Shown here piece after piece: positions 16,272-25,786 of a stretch of DNA of 64,000 bases; the first letter of the stretch is position 1, and every line of letters begins with the position of its first letter. The position numbers were made by a program, and so were the translations under genes. This DNA is from Deltaproteobacteria bacterium. GTDB lineage: Bacteria > Bdellovibrionota_B > Oligoflexia > Oligoflexales > Bog-1112. The notes beneath the pieces are model-generated. The model was not told the origin of the DNA. It saw only the letters and a program-made list of their open reading frames with translations, and made no database searches. The DNA is taken from the NCBI GenBank assembly GCA_016186945.1, contig JACPKR010000072.1, positions 20,662 to 84,661 of the forward strand. The letters are read 5' to 3'.

Positions 16272-17411
16272 TTACAAAAATAATCCTGACAAAAATCTTG
16301 TTACGTCTAATATTTTTATTCCATTTTTTTCGTGTTCATGTCGCACCAATTTGACCAATTGAATTGCCGGATATTGATATTTTTCATGAAAATGAATGAG
16401 TGCTCGGCTGGGTGTACTGTCAGACAATTTTACTTCTATGATACTCTCGATTTTTTCTTGGCGAGTTAACGCAAAATCCACTTCCATCCCGTCCTTTGTG
16501 CGCAAGTAGTGTAAGGCAGTTTCTTCAGCCTGATAATCGGTTAGGGCGTACGAGTGTTTGAGCAAGCTTACCGCAACGAGGTTTTCAAGCTTTGCCCCAT
16601 CATCCCCTTGCACAAGTCCGGTGTCAAAAAAATATAACTTTGGCTCTTTTAATAAGCTGCGTGCAATATTTTTTGAGTAAGGGGTCACCCTAAAAATAAC
16701 GAATAGGGCTTCTAAAACTTGAATATATTTTTTTATTGTTGTTGGCGATACAATAACATCCTCAGCCAGGGATTGGTAAGAAACTGGTGTGCCGACCCGA
16801 CTTCTCAATAAATTGAAAACGAGTTGCATTGCTTTAAAATTGTAGATTTTGTCCATCTCAAAAACATCGGTGCTTAAAATACTATTGATGTATTGCAATC
16901 GCCACCTATTGGCTTCCACTTCATTTTCTGCCAAATAAGGTTCAGGAAAGCCGCTACGTGAAATCAATCGGTCAAGAGCAAGAACCTCTGGTATCTGTGT
17001 AAGCTCTGCCAAAGAAAGGGGCAGCAATCGGTGACGAAAATATCGTCCCGCCAGAGAATCCCCTAGTTGATCGTAGATATCCAATCGTGCACTTCCGGTC
17101 ACCAAGATGCGCATGGATTGGGACTTTGTGTCATAAACCCCTTTAAGATAATTTTTCCAATTTTCCATCTTATGGAGTTCATCAAGGATCAAGAGATCCG
17201 TTGTCGGAAGCCAGGATTGTGCATTAATAATTTCGCGATCTAGAATTTGGTCATAATTAAGGTAAACGCTATTTTTGAACGCCAATGCAAGATCCTTAGC
17301 TAGCCAAGTTTTTCCTGCTTGGCGTGGCCCCACGAGAAGCACAATTTTCTTTTCCAAATCCTTAAGGATGGCCTGTTTTTGAATTCTCTTCATTAGACTA
17401 AAATACATCAT
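16272..17411 (-). CDS. AAA ATPase with DUF4143-type C-terminal domain (copy 2)
   Basis: The 379-residue protein is a second, clearly diverged member of the family found at 8832-10034. It has Walker A GPRQAGKT (28-35), Walker B LLILDELH (73-80), a VTGSARLD segment, a helix-turn-helix-like stretch (SYQSLAEDVIVSPTTIKKYI) and a C-terminal EVDFALTRQ..IIEVKLS segment like a nuclease fold. An alternative ATG at 17393 begins MKRIQKQ and would remove six residues; no clear ribosome site precedes either. A near-perfect palindrome lies directly upstream and the Fic gene is divergent at 17638. The molecular role of the family is not established, and the low similarity between the two copies argues against a recent duplication. 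Confidence 0.85.
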   Translation of the reverse strand: MMYFSLMKRIQKQAILKDLEKKIVLLVGPRQAGKTWLAKDLALAFKNSVYLNYDQILDREIINAQSWLPTTDLLILDELHKMENWKNYLKGVYDTKSQSMRILVTGSARLDIYDQLGDSLAGRYFRHRLLPLSLAELTQIPEVLALDRLISRSGFPEPYLAENEVEANRWRLQYINSILSTDVFEMDKIYNFKAMQLVFNLLRSRVGTPVSYQSLAEDVIVSPTTIKKYIQVLEALFVIFRVTPYSKNIARSLLKEPKLYFFDTGLVQGDDGAKLENLVAVSLLKHSYALTDYQAEETALHYLRTKDGMEVDFALTRQEKIESIIEVKLSDSTPSRALIHFHEKYQYPAIQLVKLVRHEHEKNGIKILDVTRFLSGLFL

Positions 17412-17412
17412 A

Positions 17413-17440
17413 TTGGAGTAAAGTCAAGACTTTTCTCCAA
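17413..17440. promoter_or_regulatory. Palindromic operator candidate upstream of ATPase copy 2
   Basis: Arms TTGGAGTAAAGTC (17413-17425) and GACTTTTCTCCAA (17428-17440) match at 12 of 13 positions with a 2-base centre. The palindrome abuts the first possible start codon of the minus-strand ATPase gene, so a bound protein would block its promoter. Confidence 0.6.
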
Positions 17441-17547
17441 TTACGTGACGTTTAGTCGTAAACTTAGAAGTGAAATGATATTCCCTTTGGGCTTGCTGAT
17501 GATCACCTTCAATCAAAAATACAAAAATAATAGCGACTTAGCGTCTG

Positions 17548-17620
17548 TGAGCCGAATATCCACAGTATTCGGCTCAGAATATCTGTATTTTTGAGCCGAA
17601 TAGGGTTACAATCGGCTCAA
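17548..17620 (+). promoter_or_regulatory. Twin palindromic operators in front of the Fic gene
   Basis: The first palindrome has perfect 11-base arms TGAGCCGAATA (17548-17558) and TATTCGGCTCA (17566-17576) around 7 bases. The second has perfect 9-base arms TTGAGCCGA (17591-17599) and TCGGCTCAA (17612-17620) around 12 bases. Both share the GAGCCGA half-site, and a TACAAT -10-like sequence (17607-17612) lies in the second one. The second ends 17 bases before the Fic start. Confidence 0.75.
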
Positions 17621-17637
17621 CAAGAAAAAGGGCGGCA

Positions 17638-18738
17638 ATGACGTACATATGGGAGAGAGATGATTGGCCGGAATTCAGGTGGGACTCTACATTAGTAGAA
17701 AAGCAGGTTTATGCTTATGTGAAGGAAGCGAGTTCTTTAATTGGTCAGGCTTCTCTTTTCACGAGTGAAAGAACAACAGAAGCGTTGGTCGATCTGATGG
17801 TCTCGGAGGCTGTTAAAACCTCTCAAATAGAAGGAGAGTTTTTCAGCAGGAAAGATGTACGGTCGTCCATACTCAATCAATTGGGAATTAGAAAGACGAT
17901 TGAACGCGTGCGTGATCCTGGCGCAGAAGGAGTTGCATCTCTTATGATTGCTGTTCGAGATCAATTTCGGGAGCCTTTGACGGAACAACGATTATTCGAG
18001 TGGCATAGTTTGCTTATGTCAAGACCCATTGATAGAAAGCGCTTAGCTGTTGGGAAATGGAGGACATCAACGAAGTCCATGCGGATTATTTCGGGACCTA
18101 TGGGTCGGAAAAAGGTCCACTATGAAGCACCGCCATCGCATCGGGTGCCGCGGGAGATGGAAACATTCATAGGCTGGTTTAACGAAAGTAAGGACTTGAA
18201 AGGCCCTATACGAGCTGGAGTCGCCCACCTTTATTTTGAATGCATCCATCCCTTCGATGATGGTAATGGACGCATTGGACGTGCCTTATCTGAGACGGCT
18301 TTGTCTCAAGATTTAGGTTCCCCCGTGCTCCTTAGTCTATCCACAACGATCCAAGCACACCGGCGGAGTTATTATGATGAACTGTCTAAGGCAAGTCGAG
18401 GGGATCTCGATATTACCGAGTGGCTGGTCTGGTTTACCCAAGTGATCTTGGACTCACAGTTGCAGGCTAAGGGACAGATTGAATTTGTTCTCAAGAAGGC
18501 TCGTTTTTGGGATCATCATGCTGAGCATATCAATAAGAGACAGGTCAAAGTGTTGCAAAGGATGTTCAAGGAGGGACCAAAGGGATTCTCTGGTGGCATC
18601 ACCGCGCAAAAATATATGAAAATTGCCGCTTGCTCAAAAGCCACCGCTACGCGCGACTTAAGCGATTTGAATACAAAAGGCTGTTTGAAAAGACTTGCAA
18701 GCGGTGGTCGAAGTACGCATTATGAAATTAATCTATAG
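17638..18738 (+). CDS. Fic-domain protein with DUF4172-type N-terminus and C-terminal winged-helix
   Basis: The 366-residue protein carries the Fic catalytic motif HPFDDGNGRIGR (about 203-214), the signature of enzymes that transfer AMP or related groups from nucleotides to protein hydroxyls. An N-terminal TSQIEGE segment (about 61-67) fits the class II inhibitory motif (S/T)xxxE(G/N), so the enzyme is probably self-inhibited. The N-terminal WERDDWPEFRWD block is typical of DUF4172. Residues from about 300 form a winged-helix-like DNA-binding end (QKYMKIAACSKATATRDLSDL). Twin GAGCCGA palindromes sit on the promoter, so autorepression by this C-terminal domain is a reasonable inference. No adjacent antitoxin gene is seen. 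Its TAG stop is the first part of an interspersed repeat. Confidence 0.93.
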   Translation: MTYIWERDDWPEFRWDSTLVEKQVYAYVKEASSLIGQASLFTSERTTEALVDLMVSEAVKTSQIEGEFFSRKDVRSSILNQLGIRKTIERVRDPGAEGVASLMIAVRDQFREPLTEQRLFEWHSLLMSRPIDRKRLAVGKWRTSTKSMRIISGPMGRKKVHYEAPPSHRVPREMETFIGWFNESKDLKGPIRAGVAHLYFECIHPFDDGNGRIGRALSETALSQDLGSPVLLSLSTTIQAHRRSYYDELSKASRGDLDITEWLVWFTQVILDSQLQAKGQIEFVLKKARFWDHHAEHINKRQVKVLQRMFKEGPKGFSGGITAQKYMKIAACSKATATRDLSDLNTKGCLKRLASGGRSTHYEINL

Positions 18739-18842
18739 TATTTGAGAAAAAGAATTCGTGGAGAGGACCTTTTTTGAAAAAAAGTTCCCCTCCACACCTC
18801 CCCCCAAAAAACTTTAGATATTGAAGTTTTTGAAAAGGGGCT
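18734..18842. repeat. Interspersed terminator-like repeat, full copy B
   Basis: About 109 bases nearly identical to the copy at 28660-28770. It starts TATAGTATTTG, so it supplies the TAG stop of the Fic gene, and ends at the stop codon of the convergent lipoprotein gene. It contains an imperfect hairpin (GTGGAGAGGACC..T-run paired with A-run..GTTCCCCTCCAC, 18759-18797) and a second one (CAAAAAACTT / AAGTTTTTG). A- and T-rich stems on both strands fit a bidirectional terminator. Confidence 0.85.
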
Positions 18843-20755
18843 TACTGCTGTAGTTTCTGGTATTCGATCTTCAGTTCCTCGTGCTCGATCTTCCTTGTAT
18901 CCCAGTCCGCCCTCTTGGGGGGGAGAAAAACGTCAGCAGCATAGGCATCTAAATCTCCCTTATAGTCGGTCTGAAATCGCCGCCATTCTTCCAAGTCTTT
19001 CACAAAAACCATTGTTTCTGCTTCGCTGCCCCGAGTCTTTTCAAGCCACCTATCGAGTTCACTCTTCCGTGCAGGTGGTAATGCGAACCCTGAGAAGTCC
19101 TTATTCGCTAGCTTAGCTTGCAGATAGGCAAGCTCTTCATTCACCACATTGGGTTCACCCTTGACCCTCTCGGAGAATATCCCAGCTCCCTTCAATCTGT
19201 CCTCAAGGGGCCCAAATTTTTTCATTAAGTTAAAGCGAAAGGAATCACCGATAGACAACTCAAGCCCATTCCTAACAGCTTCTATATCCTTCGAGAAGAG
19301 GACTCCTCCGTTTTTATAGTAGGCTTCCAAACCCATGCTCAGTCTCGTATTTCTTTGGAGGTGATACGCAGAAAGCTGGGAAAAACTATCCACAGTGAGA
19401 GCTTCCCCATCACCGGTTCTTCCTGCATAGGCAGCACTCTCCTTCGAGACCGGTCCGTCTTTATCGAAGAAATTTCTGAAAGACCGATATTGCCTAAGCT
19501 CTTGTTCGGCAATGCGAACTGCATCCCCAAGCGTAGTCAACTGAGCCTGAAGATTGACGATCTCTTTCCATTTAACGGAATCCATCCTCTTTGAAAGAGC
19601 GATCATGAAAGCATCCGCATCGCCCAATGATAATTTTGCATCTTTTTGCCTAAGCTGCGTGGTCAAATCTCCAAGTCTTCTTCCATCAGGCAAAAGTAGG
19701 GTTTCGTTGAACTTGGCAAGTCTGACACCCAATTCTTCTTGGATTCTCAAATAGTTTTCCAGTACGTCTAATTGCCGTGTCGGGGTGCCCGTAGGGAAGT
19801 TTAACCACTGCTGCTTGAACTTCTCAAATGCAACTCTAAAAGGGTTTGTTGGGCCGCAATATGCAGCATAATTTTCCAAACGTTGGGCAAGGGGCTTAAC
19901 TTCACTGTTTACCATTCCTTCAAAGGATGAACCTAAACTGCGTGCCTTCTCAGCGAGGGGTTTTTCTAGAAGAAGAATTCCTGCGCCCACGCTAGGTTTG
20001 CTGCTTCGGACCTCCACCTGTTTTGCTGTTTTGGGATCGGGGGCCTCTTTCGCCGGAGCTGGGGATTCGCTTGCCGGTGTTCGCTTCGGTGCTGGGACAA
20101 TCACGCCTTGCGGAGGAACCCCGCCCTCAAAACGCACAGGCTCGTAGTTTGTGTCCAAATCTCTGAACCCTTGGGGAACGGGAAACTCTTCAGGAGCTAA
20201 CTCCACAGTTCTTGTCCCCAGGTTTGAATTCTGCCGTACCCTTGGTAAATTAGGCGCTGATGAAATAACCCGTGGGCTTTCCCACATTCGACGCAGCTCA
20301 TCTACGCGCACCCTGGCGGTAGTTTGGGGCTCAACACGTGGCGTAGGACTAGCAGGTCCTTCTTCGAACGCACGCGCCAAAGTTTTTACATTACCAAGAA
20401 GACCCAAGCCGGAACCTCCTTCCCATTCCCCTTCACCCTTTAACTCATCGCTGTAAACGTAGTATCGAATGAAACCGTCCTCCCCTACGTACTCCTTCAT
20501 CGAATCGTCCATAGTCAAGTTAAGCACTGGTAGATAAATTTGCGTCAGGGGACGAGTGAAATCAAAAGCTTCCGCATTCTCTCTTGGATGAAGCGACCCT
20601 TCAAAGGGCTCCAACAAAAGCAAATCATTGCCCGGACTTGATGAGTTTGTTTGTGCTGCCTGGGTCAATTCTTGACTCGGGCTACGGTCATGTTTCTTGC
20701 AGGCTAAAATATTCAAAAGGACAATCGAGACCAAAAACTTCACCCAAGTATTCAT
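18842..20755 (-). CDS. Large orphan lipoprotein
   Basis: From the ATG at 20755, chosen because GGAG lies 7 bases upstream, the protein has 637 residues. The signal peptide ends in a lipobox ILAC (near residue 19), so it is a predicted lipoprotein. A low-complexity proline- and alanine-rich segment (about residues 210-255 with PAPKRTPASESPAPAKEAPDP) separates an N-terminal part from a long, mostly helical C-terminal part rich in Lys, Glu, Leu and Arg, probably with coiled-coil segments. I recognise no family. It follows sdhB with a 57-base gap on the same strand but is unlikely to belong to that complex. It ends at the repeat shared with the Fic gene. Confidence 0.8.
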   Translation of the reverse strand: MNTWVKFLVSIVLLNILACKKHDRSPSQELTQAAQTNSSSPGNDLLLLEPFEGSLHPRENAEAFDFTRPLTQIYLPVLNLTMDDSMKEYVGEDGFIRYYVYSDELKGEGEWEGGSGLGLLGNVKTLARAFEEGPASPTPRVEPQTTARVRVDELRRMWESPRVISSAPNLPRVRQNSNLGTRTVELAPEEFPVPQGFRDLDTNYEPVRFEGGVPPQGVIVPAPKRTPASESPAPAKEAPDPKTAKQVEVRSSKPSVGAGILLLEKPLAEKARSLGSSFEGMVNSEVKPLAQRLENYAAYCGPTNPFRVAFEKFKQQWLNFPTGTPTRQLDVLENYLRIQEELGVRLAKFNETLLLPDGRRLGDLTTQLRQKDAKLSLGDADAFMIALSKRMDSVKWKEIVNLQAQLTTLGDAVRIAEQELRQYRSFRNFFDKDGPVSKESAAYAGRTGDGEALTVDSFSQLSAYHLQRNTRLSMGLEAYYKNGGVLFSKDIEAVRNGLELSIGDSFRFNLMKKFGPLEDRLKGAGIFSERVKGEPNVVNEELAYLQAKLANKDFSGFALPPARKSELDRWLEKTRGSEAETMVFVKDLEEWRRFQTDYKGDLDAYAADVFLPPKRADWDTRKIEHEELKIEYQKLQQ

Positions 20756-20812
20756 TTTCAATCTCCAGATCGAGGGTGATCGTCGGGGCTGATGCAAGGT
20801 CATGGCCTCGTT

Positions 20813-21565
20813 TTAGCCCTCTTCGCTCACCAATGCTGCAGAGGCAAATTCCCTATTAAGCCGCGCGATGTGCTCCACACTGATTTCCTTTGGGCAAACA
20901 GCTTCGCATTCCAGAGTGTTTGTACAGCCGCCAAAACTCTCGTTTTCCATCTGGCGCAGCATGTTAAGCACCCTACGAGCACGCTCCGGTTGACCTTGAG
21001 GGAGAAGGGAGAGCTGCGAGACTTTGGCAGAAACAAAAAGCATAGCTGATGCGTTCTTGCACGCTGCCACACAAGCTCCACAACCGATGCAGGCAGCGGC
21101 ATCCATCGCCTTGTCGGCGCATTGTTTCGGTACGGGTAAACAATTTGCGTCCTGAGCCCCCCCCGCATTGACCGACACAAACCCACCCGCCTGCATGATC
21201 CGATCAAAAGCACTCCTGTCCGTTACCAAGTCACGGATGACAGGAAAACCTTTCGCTCGCCAAGGCTCTATGTAAATCTCTTCCCCATCACGAAACGACC
21301 GCATGTGCAATTGACACACCGTCGTCCCTCTCTGAGGACCGTGAGCTGTCCCATTGATTACCAGTGAACAGGCGCCACAGATCCCCTCTCGACAATCATG
21401 ATCGAACGCTATCGGATCCTTTCCCTGTGTGATCAACTCTTCATTAACCACATCAAGCATTTCAAGAAAAGACATCGAAGAACTAATATTCTGCGGAGTG
21501 TAGGTTTCAAATCTGCCGGTATCATCCTTACTCTTCTGTCGCCAAACTTTTAAGGTAACTCTCAT
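20813..21565 (-). CDS. sdhB: Succinate dehydrogenase / fumarate reductase iron-sulfur subunit
   Basis: The 250-residue protein has the three cofactor sites of SdhB/FrdB. An N-terminal ferredoxin-like domain holds [11 protein letters not shown] and a later Cys for the 2Fe-2S cluster (about residues 58-85). The C-terminal domain holds [11 protein letters not shown] and [15 protein letters not shown] for the 4Fe-4S and 3Fe-4S clusters. It carries electrons between the flavin of SdhA and the membrane subunit. Its start overlaps the end of sdhA by 4 bases. Sequence details such as the [13 protein letters not shown] stretch resemble the menaquinone-linked (type B) family rather than the E. coli SQR type; that assignment is inference. 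Confidence 0.96.
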   Translation of the reverse strand: MRVTLKVWRQKSKDDTGRFETYTPQNISSSMSFLEMLDVVNEELITQGKDPIAFDHDCREGICGACSLVINGTAHGPQRGTTVCQLHMRSFRDGEEIYIEPWRAKGFPVIRDLVTDRSAFDRIMQAGGFVSVNAGGAQDANCLPVPKQCADKAMDAAACIGCGACVAACKNASAMLFVSAKVSQLSLLPQGQPERARRVLNMLRQMENESFGGCTNTLECEAVCPKEISVEHIARLNREFASAALVSEEG

Positions 21566-23472
21566 TTATAGCTCCTCGTGGCGAGCTGCACGGTTTCAAA
21601 CTCCAAGGCTTCCTGATGTCGCACTGGCTTTTCATCCCCCTTGTATTCCCACACTGCAACGTGCTTGAAACGCTCATCGTTGCGACGCGCCTCACCATCA
21701 TCCGTCTGAAACTCTTCGCGGAAATGACCTCCGCAAGACTCTTCACGCTCCAACGCATCCATACACATCAACTCTGCAAATTCGAAGTAATCTTCGACAC
21801 GCCCCGCTCGCTCTAACTGCTGATTGAACTCCTCATTACCACCTTTCACCAACAAGTTCTTATAAAACTCCTCACGAAGCTCGGGAATCTTACGCAAAGC
21901 CTTCATCAGACCATCCTTGTTACGCGCCATCCCACAGTGCTCCCACATGATGCTTCCCAACTCCCGGTGGAAGGAAGCAGGTGAGCGCTTGCCTTTTATA
22001 GAAAGCAGGCGATACATACGGTCCCGAACCGACTTTTCAAGCTCCGCAAATTCAGCGCTGTCAACCGATACCTGCTCGCGAGGAGTCGAGGCCAAATAGT
22101 TTGCCAGTGTGTACGGTAGAACGAAGTAACCGTCCGCTAAACCTTGCATCAATGCGCTGGCACCCAAGCGATTCGCTCCATGATCGGAAAAGTTAGCTTC
22201 GCCAATCACAAAAAGACCAGGAATCGTGCTCTGTAAATCATAATCCACCCACAACCCACCCATCGTATAGTGGACCGCAGGATAGATTCTCATCGGAACA
22301 TTGTACGGATTTTCGTCCGTGATCTTCTGATACATGTGAAACAAGTTGCCATAACGCTCGCGAATCTTGTCTTCTCCCAACCTAGCTATGGCATCAGAAA
22401 AATCAAGGTAAACACCCAACCCCGACTCACCTATACCCCTTCCTTCATCACATACTTGCTTGGCACTTCGTGAGGCAATATCCCTAGGAGCGAGATTGCC
22501 AAAACTGGGGTACTTGCGCTCCAAATAATAGTCTCGTTCATTTTCGGGAATCTCCACAGGTATACGCTTGTCACCCTTTTTCTTGGGAACCCAAACGCGC
22601 CCATCATTTCGCAAAGACTCCGACATCAAGGTAAGCTTCGACTGATAGTCCCCACTGACAGGAATACAAGTGGGATGAATTTGCGTAAAACATGGGTTAG
22701 CAAACCCAGCACCCCGCCTGTAAGCTCGAAACGTCGCTGTGACGTTGCATCCAATCGCGTTGGTCGAAAGATAGAAGACATTCCCATACCCACCTGTCGC
22801 CAAAACAACAGCGTCAGCAAGATGGCGTCGAATGACACCCGTTTTTAAGTTACGAGTGATGATGCCCTTTGCTCGACCATTCACAACAACCACGTCGAGC
22901 ATTTCCGTGCGTTCATGCATGTTGACCATGCCTAGCCCGATTTGCCGACTCAGGGATGAATATGCCCCCAACAATAACTGCTGTCCCGTCTGCCCCCGTG
23001 CATAGAAGGTCCGCGAAACCTGTGCGCCACCAAATGAGCGATTGGCAAGAAGCCCCCCATACTCTCGAGCAAAGGGGACTCCCTGAGCAACCGCCTGGTC
23101 AATAATCTGTGCCGAAACCTGTGCAAGACGATATACATTCGCCTCTCGCGAACGGAAATCTCCACCTTTCACCGTATCGTAAAAAAGACGGTAAATGCTG
23201 TCTCCATCCCCCTGATAATTCTTTGCAGCGTTTATCCCCCCCTGAGCCGCAATACTGTGCGCCCTTCTGGAACTGTCCTGAAAACAAAACGCATCGACAA
23301 AATACCCAAGCTCGGCGAGCGTTGCCGCTGCTGACGCCCCCGCTAAACCCGTACCTACAACAATGATGCGATACTTGCGTTTGTTGGCAGGTGCCACTAG
23401 CTTCATCTCAAATTTTCGCCGATCCCACTTTTCCGCTAACGGCCCCGAAGGAATCTTTGCATCAAGTTTCAT
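21562..23472 (-). CDS. sdhA: Succinate dehydrogenase / fumarate reductase flavoprotein subunit
   Basis: The 636-residue flavoprotein carries an N-terminal FAD-binding motif VVGTGLAGA (38-46) and the [11 protein letters not shown] segment (His72 is the likely covalent FAD attachment site). Central motifs [11 protein letters not shown] and the later [19 protein letters not shown] and [22 protein letters not shown] match the catalytic and FAD-contacting regions. It oxidises succinate to fumarate, or the reverse. It is the middle gene of a minus-strand sdhC-sdhA-sdhB operon with an 7-base gap to sdhC. Length and the HxH-type long insert fit the SdhA/FrdA group with a diheme single-subunit anchor. 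Confidence 0.97.
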   Translation of the reverse strand: MKLDAKIPSGPLAEKWDRRKFEMKLVAPANKRKYRIIVVGTGLAGASAAATLAELGYFVDAFCFQDSSRRAHSIAAQGGINAAKNYQGDGDSIYRLFYDTVKGGDFRSREANVYRLAQVSAQIIDQAVAQGVPFAREYGGLLANRSFGGAQVSRTFYARGQTGQQLLLGAYSSLSRQIGLGMVNMHERTEMLDVVVVNGRAKGIITRNLKTGVIRRHLADAVVLATGGYGNVFYLSTNAIGCNVTATFRAYRRGAGFANPCFTQIHPTCIPVSGDYQSKLTLMSESLRNDGRVWVPKKKGDKRIPVEIPENERDYYLERKYPSFGNLAPRDIASRSAKQVCDEGRGIGESGLGVYLDFSDAIARLGEDKIRERYGNLFHMYQKITDENPYNVPMRIYPAVHYTMGGLWVDYDLQSTIPGLFVIGEANFSDHGANRLGASALMQGLADGYFVLPYTLANYLASTPREQVSVDSAEFAELEKSVRDRMYRLLSIKGKRSPASFHRELGSIMWEHCGMARNKDGLMKALRKIPELREEFYKNLLVKGGNEEFNQQLERAGRVEDYFEFAELMCMDALEREESCGGHFREEFQTDDGEARRNDERFKHVAVWEYKGDEKPVRHQEALEFETVQLATRSYK

Positions 23473-23479
23473 AACAGTC

Positions 23480-24148
23480 CTAGCTTACAAATCCAAAATA
23501 TATAGAAATAGGTAAGGAGATAAACCCAAGCGCCAATATTATGCTCAACAAAATGCTCAAGCTTTTTACGACACCGTTGTACTTTGAATGGTTAACACCC
23601 AAAGTTTGAAAAAAACTCACCAGCCCATGATTCAAATGCATCATAAGCAACACAATCGAGAGAACATAAAAAGAACTCACCACGGAAGACTGAAAACTAA
23701 GTACCATCATCGCATGAACATCGAAATCCCCTAGCCCCGCAAACTCCTCTTTATGCGTCCACCTGAATGTAAAATGAGCTAAGTGGTAAAGTGTAAAAGA
23801 AAGTACTACCGCACCACTTAGTAACATCGTTTGGGACGGAAGAGTCGCCTTAACCCTCTTGGTAACCGCATACGCATGAGGTCTTGCTCGCTTGTTAAGA
23901 ACGGAAAGCTTGACACCGGAATATATGTGAACAAAAACTGCAATGATAAGGAATATCCTTGTCGTCCATAACACTACCGGAAACTTTTTTAAGACTTCCG
24001 CATACTGGTTGATCGCGTCCGGCCCTGCATAGAGGAGCATGTTTCCCGACAAGTGCCCCACCAGAAACCCAACGAGAATAAACCCCGACACCGCCATAAG
24101 AAACTTCAAGCCAACCGTCATTGTAAATATGCGACCGAGTCCGTTCAT
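23480..24148 (-). CDS. sdhC: Succinate dehydrogenase cytochrome b subunit
   Basis: From the ATG at 24148 the protein has 222 residues and five membrane helices, the architecture of the single large anchor of type B succinate:quinone reductases (cytochrome b558). Histidines in or near helices at GHLSGN, HIYSGV, YHLAHF and MHLNHGL are well placed to bind two hemes. It anchors the SdhAB dimer in the inner membrane and passes electrons to (mena)quinone. A TTG one codon upstream is possible, but AGGA is better spaced to the ATG. It is the first gene of the sdh operon; the 83 bases upstream probably hold its promoter. Confidence 0.93.
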   Translation of the reverse strand: MNGLGRIFTMTVGLKFLMAVSGFILVGFLVGHLSGNMLLYAGPDAINQYAEVLKKFPVVLWTTRIFLIIAVFVHIYSGVKLSVLNKRARPHAYAVTKRVKATLPSQTMLLSGAVVLSFTLYHLAHFTFRWTHKEEFAGLGDFDVHAMMVLSFQSSVVSSFYVLSIVLLMMHLNHGLVSFFQTLGVNHSKYNGVVKSLSILLSIILALGFISLPISIYFGFVS

Positions 24149-24231
24149 CAAAAGGTCCTATGTTCCAAGTTACAAAAACATTTGCTCATCATAGTACCTG
24201 AACCTTTCATGACAACAGAAATTTTGATTGT

Positions 24232-25206
24232 TTACATATTGAGCTGTACAGCAAGGTTGACAGCCTGATGGATAGGCTCTTCATCCAGATACGGCTTGCT
24301 TAAGAGGTAGGAGAGGGAAAAAGATTGATTGACCAAGGCAAGACCACCGGACAACGTGCTTCGTCGTCCTCCAATTTCTACGCCATAACCACCAAGCACC
24401 CGTAAAAGATCCTGTATGCGAACAGAACAAGAAAGTATCCCTAAGCGTTCAAACCCACTCTTTCCGTCAAACTCAACAAGGTAGTCGTCTTCGACAATGA
24501 GTAATTCTTGCTTAACCCGCTGTCTCTGGCGGTAATCGAGGTGGGCTGTCAGGTTGCCGTTCAGCAAGGTATAAGCCAATCCACCTCGATACGTCAGCGG
24601 TGCTATGTCCCTGACTTTCTTATTGCCTGCATTTTCCACAGAAAGACCGAAGCGGAGAGCCGGATTTAAGAGAGCGGCCAAACCGAAACCGAAGGTCACC
24701 CCTCGTTTTGCATCCTCCTCGTTTTCAACACGATTGACGACTTGAACACCGAGACCGGCTGCAAAATTGGAAAAAGCCTGCCCAAAACCTAACGATACCC
24801 TGTTTTTAAGTGGGGAGTCATAATAGTGCTGCCGTCTCCTTTCAACAGGGATAGGCTCATTTGTTTTGTATTCATCCACGAAAGACGTATAGGTAACACC
24901 AGCTGCTATGCTTGAAGTCTTGGAATCTACAATCCCTGCCTGATAGAACTCTCTGCCAAACGTAGGCCAATGATAGCCGGCAGAAAGCTGATACTGCTTT
25001 TCAAACACTAACATCGCTGGATTGGACTTAACCGAATTTTGACCGGAAATAGCAGACATCCCCCCCATGCCTGTCCCGAGAATGTGCCCCCCATCACTTT
25101 CCAGCTCGTCGGGAATACGGCCAGGATATTCCTCACTTTTCGCTAAAAGCTTCGAGGGAAGACAAAAGAGTAAGAAGAACAGAACTTGAACACGCGTTGG
25201 ATTCAT
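24232..25206 (-). CDS. Predicted outer-membrane beta-barrel-type protein
   Basis: From the ATG at 25206 (GGTGGG upstream) the protein has 324 residues with a signal peptide (VQVLFFLLFCLPSKLLA). The mature part has many alternating hydrophobic strands. Early motifs are GTGMGGMSAISGQNSVKSNPAML and YQLSAGYHWP, which resemble the N-terminus of FadL/PorV-like barrels (the G..G..A..N.a.l pattern). It ends in short strands (LSYLLSKPYLD..VNLAVQLNM). No enzyme motif is seen. It lies between yajC and sdhC on the same strand, which gives no functional clue. The barrel prediction is from strand pattern only. Confidence 0.75.
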   Translation of the reverse strand: MNPTRVQVLFFLLFCLPSKLLAKSEEYPGRIPDELESDGGHILGTGMGGMSAISGQNSVKSNPAMLVFEKQYQLSAGYHWPTFGREFYQAGIVDSKTSSIAAGVTYTSFVDEYKTNEPIPVERRRQHYYDSPLKNRVSLGFGQAFSNFAAGLGVQVVNRVENEEDAKRGVTFGFGLAALLNPALRFGLSVENAGNKKVRDIAPLTYRGGLAYTLLNGNLTAHLDYRQRQRVKQELLIVEDDYLVEFDGKSGFERLGILSCSVRIQDLLRVLGGYGVEIGGRRSTLSGGLALVNQSFSLSYLLSKPYLDEEPIHQAVNLAVQLNM

Positions 25207-25276
25207 AAACCCACCCATGGAGTTAGCAGAAGTTCTTTCCTCGATTATCCCGCAAACCAGCGTTATTTCAAATGTC

Positions 25277-25660
25277 CTATTTTTCTTTGGCCGGAACTTT
25301 CGAAACAGGAGCTTCCTGTTTCGGATGTGTCAGGCGCGTGATGTTCTCCTTGAGGATCTTAACCGTGGTCGATCCTAGGTCGAGGACGATGAACGCATCC
25401 GAAATACTTTTGATCCGCCCGATAATGCCCCCACTCGTCACCACCTCATCCCCCACCTGGAGCGAACCAAGAAGATTCGAATGCTCCTTTGATTTTTTCA
25501 CCTGTGGTCTTATTAGAAGAAAATACATTAAGACAAGAATGATCAGAAAAGGAATCATACTCTCAAACATTGACGGCTGGGTGTTTGCTCCCGACGTCGC
25601 AGCTTCCTGCGCCATGGCAACGGTGGAACCGAAAAAAAATGAAAATAGAAAAGCTCTCAT
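25277..25660 (-). CDS. yajC: Preprotein translocase accessory subunit YajC
   Basis: The ATG at 25660 has GGAG 6 bases upstream and gives 127 residues; earlier in-frame ATGs give extensions without a ribosome site. The protein begins with a signal-peptide-like stretch (MRAFLFSFFFGSTVAMA), then a short linker and the typical YajC membrane helix ending FLLIRPQVKKSKEH. The soluble part has GDEVVTSGGIIGRIKSI and a C-terminal tail. YajC associates with SecDF at the Sec translocon. SecD and SecF are not in the window; the upstream neighbour is rpoH on the same strand. A leader before the membrane helix is common in delta-type YajC proteins. Confidence 0.93.
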   Translation of the reverse strand: MRAFLFSFFFGSTVAMAQEAATSGANTQPSMFESMIPFLIILVLMYFLLIRPQVKKSKEHSNLLGSLQVGDEVVTSGGIIGRIKSISDAFIVLDLGSTTVKILKENITRLTHPKQEAPVSKVPAKEK

Positions 25661-25786
25661 TAAAAACTCCATTAATTTACTTGAATTCCTGAATAAAAAT
25701 GAAAAGTTGACTATACAAAGTGAGCTCCCAGCAATCAATTGCAAAACGAGCTGCTTAGCTAGCCAGAACAGCCAGTAAGCAAGGAG

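Noticed and set aside
17551..17566. DnaA box in the Fic operator (TATCCACA)
   Set aside because: It lacks the first T and lies in the spacer of a palindrome, so chance is more likely.
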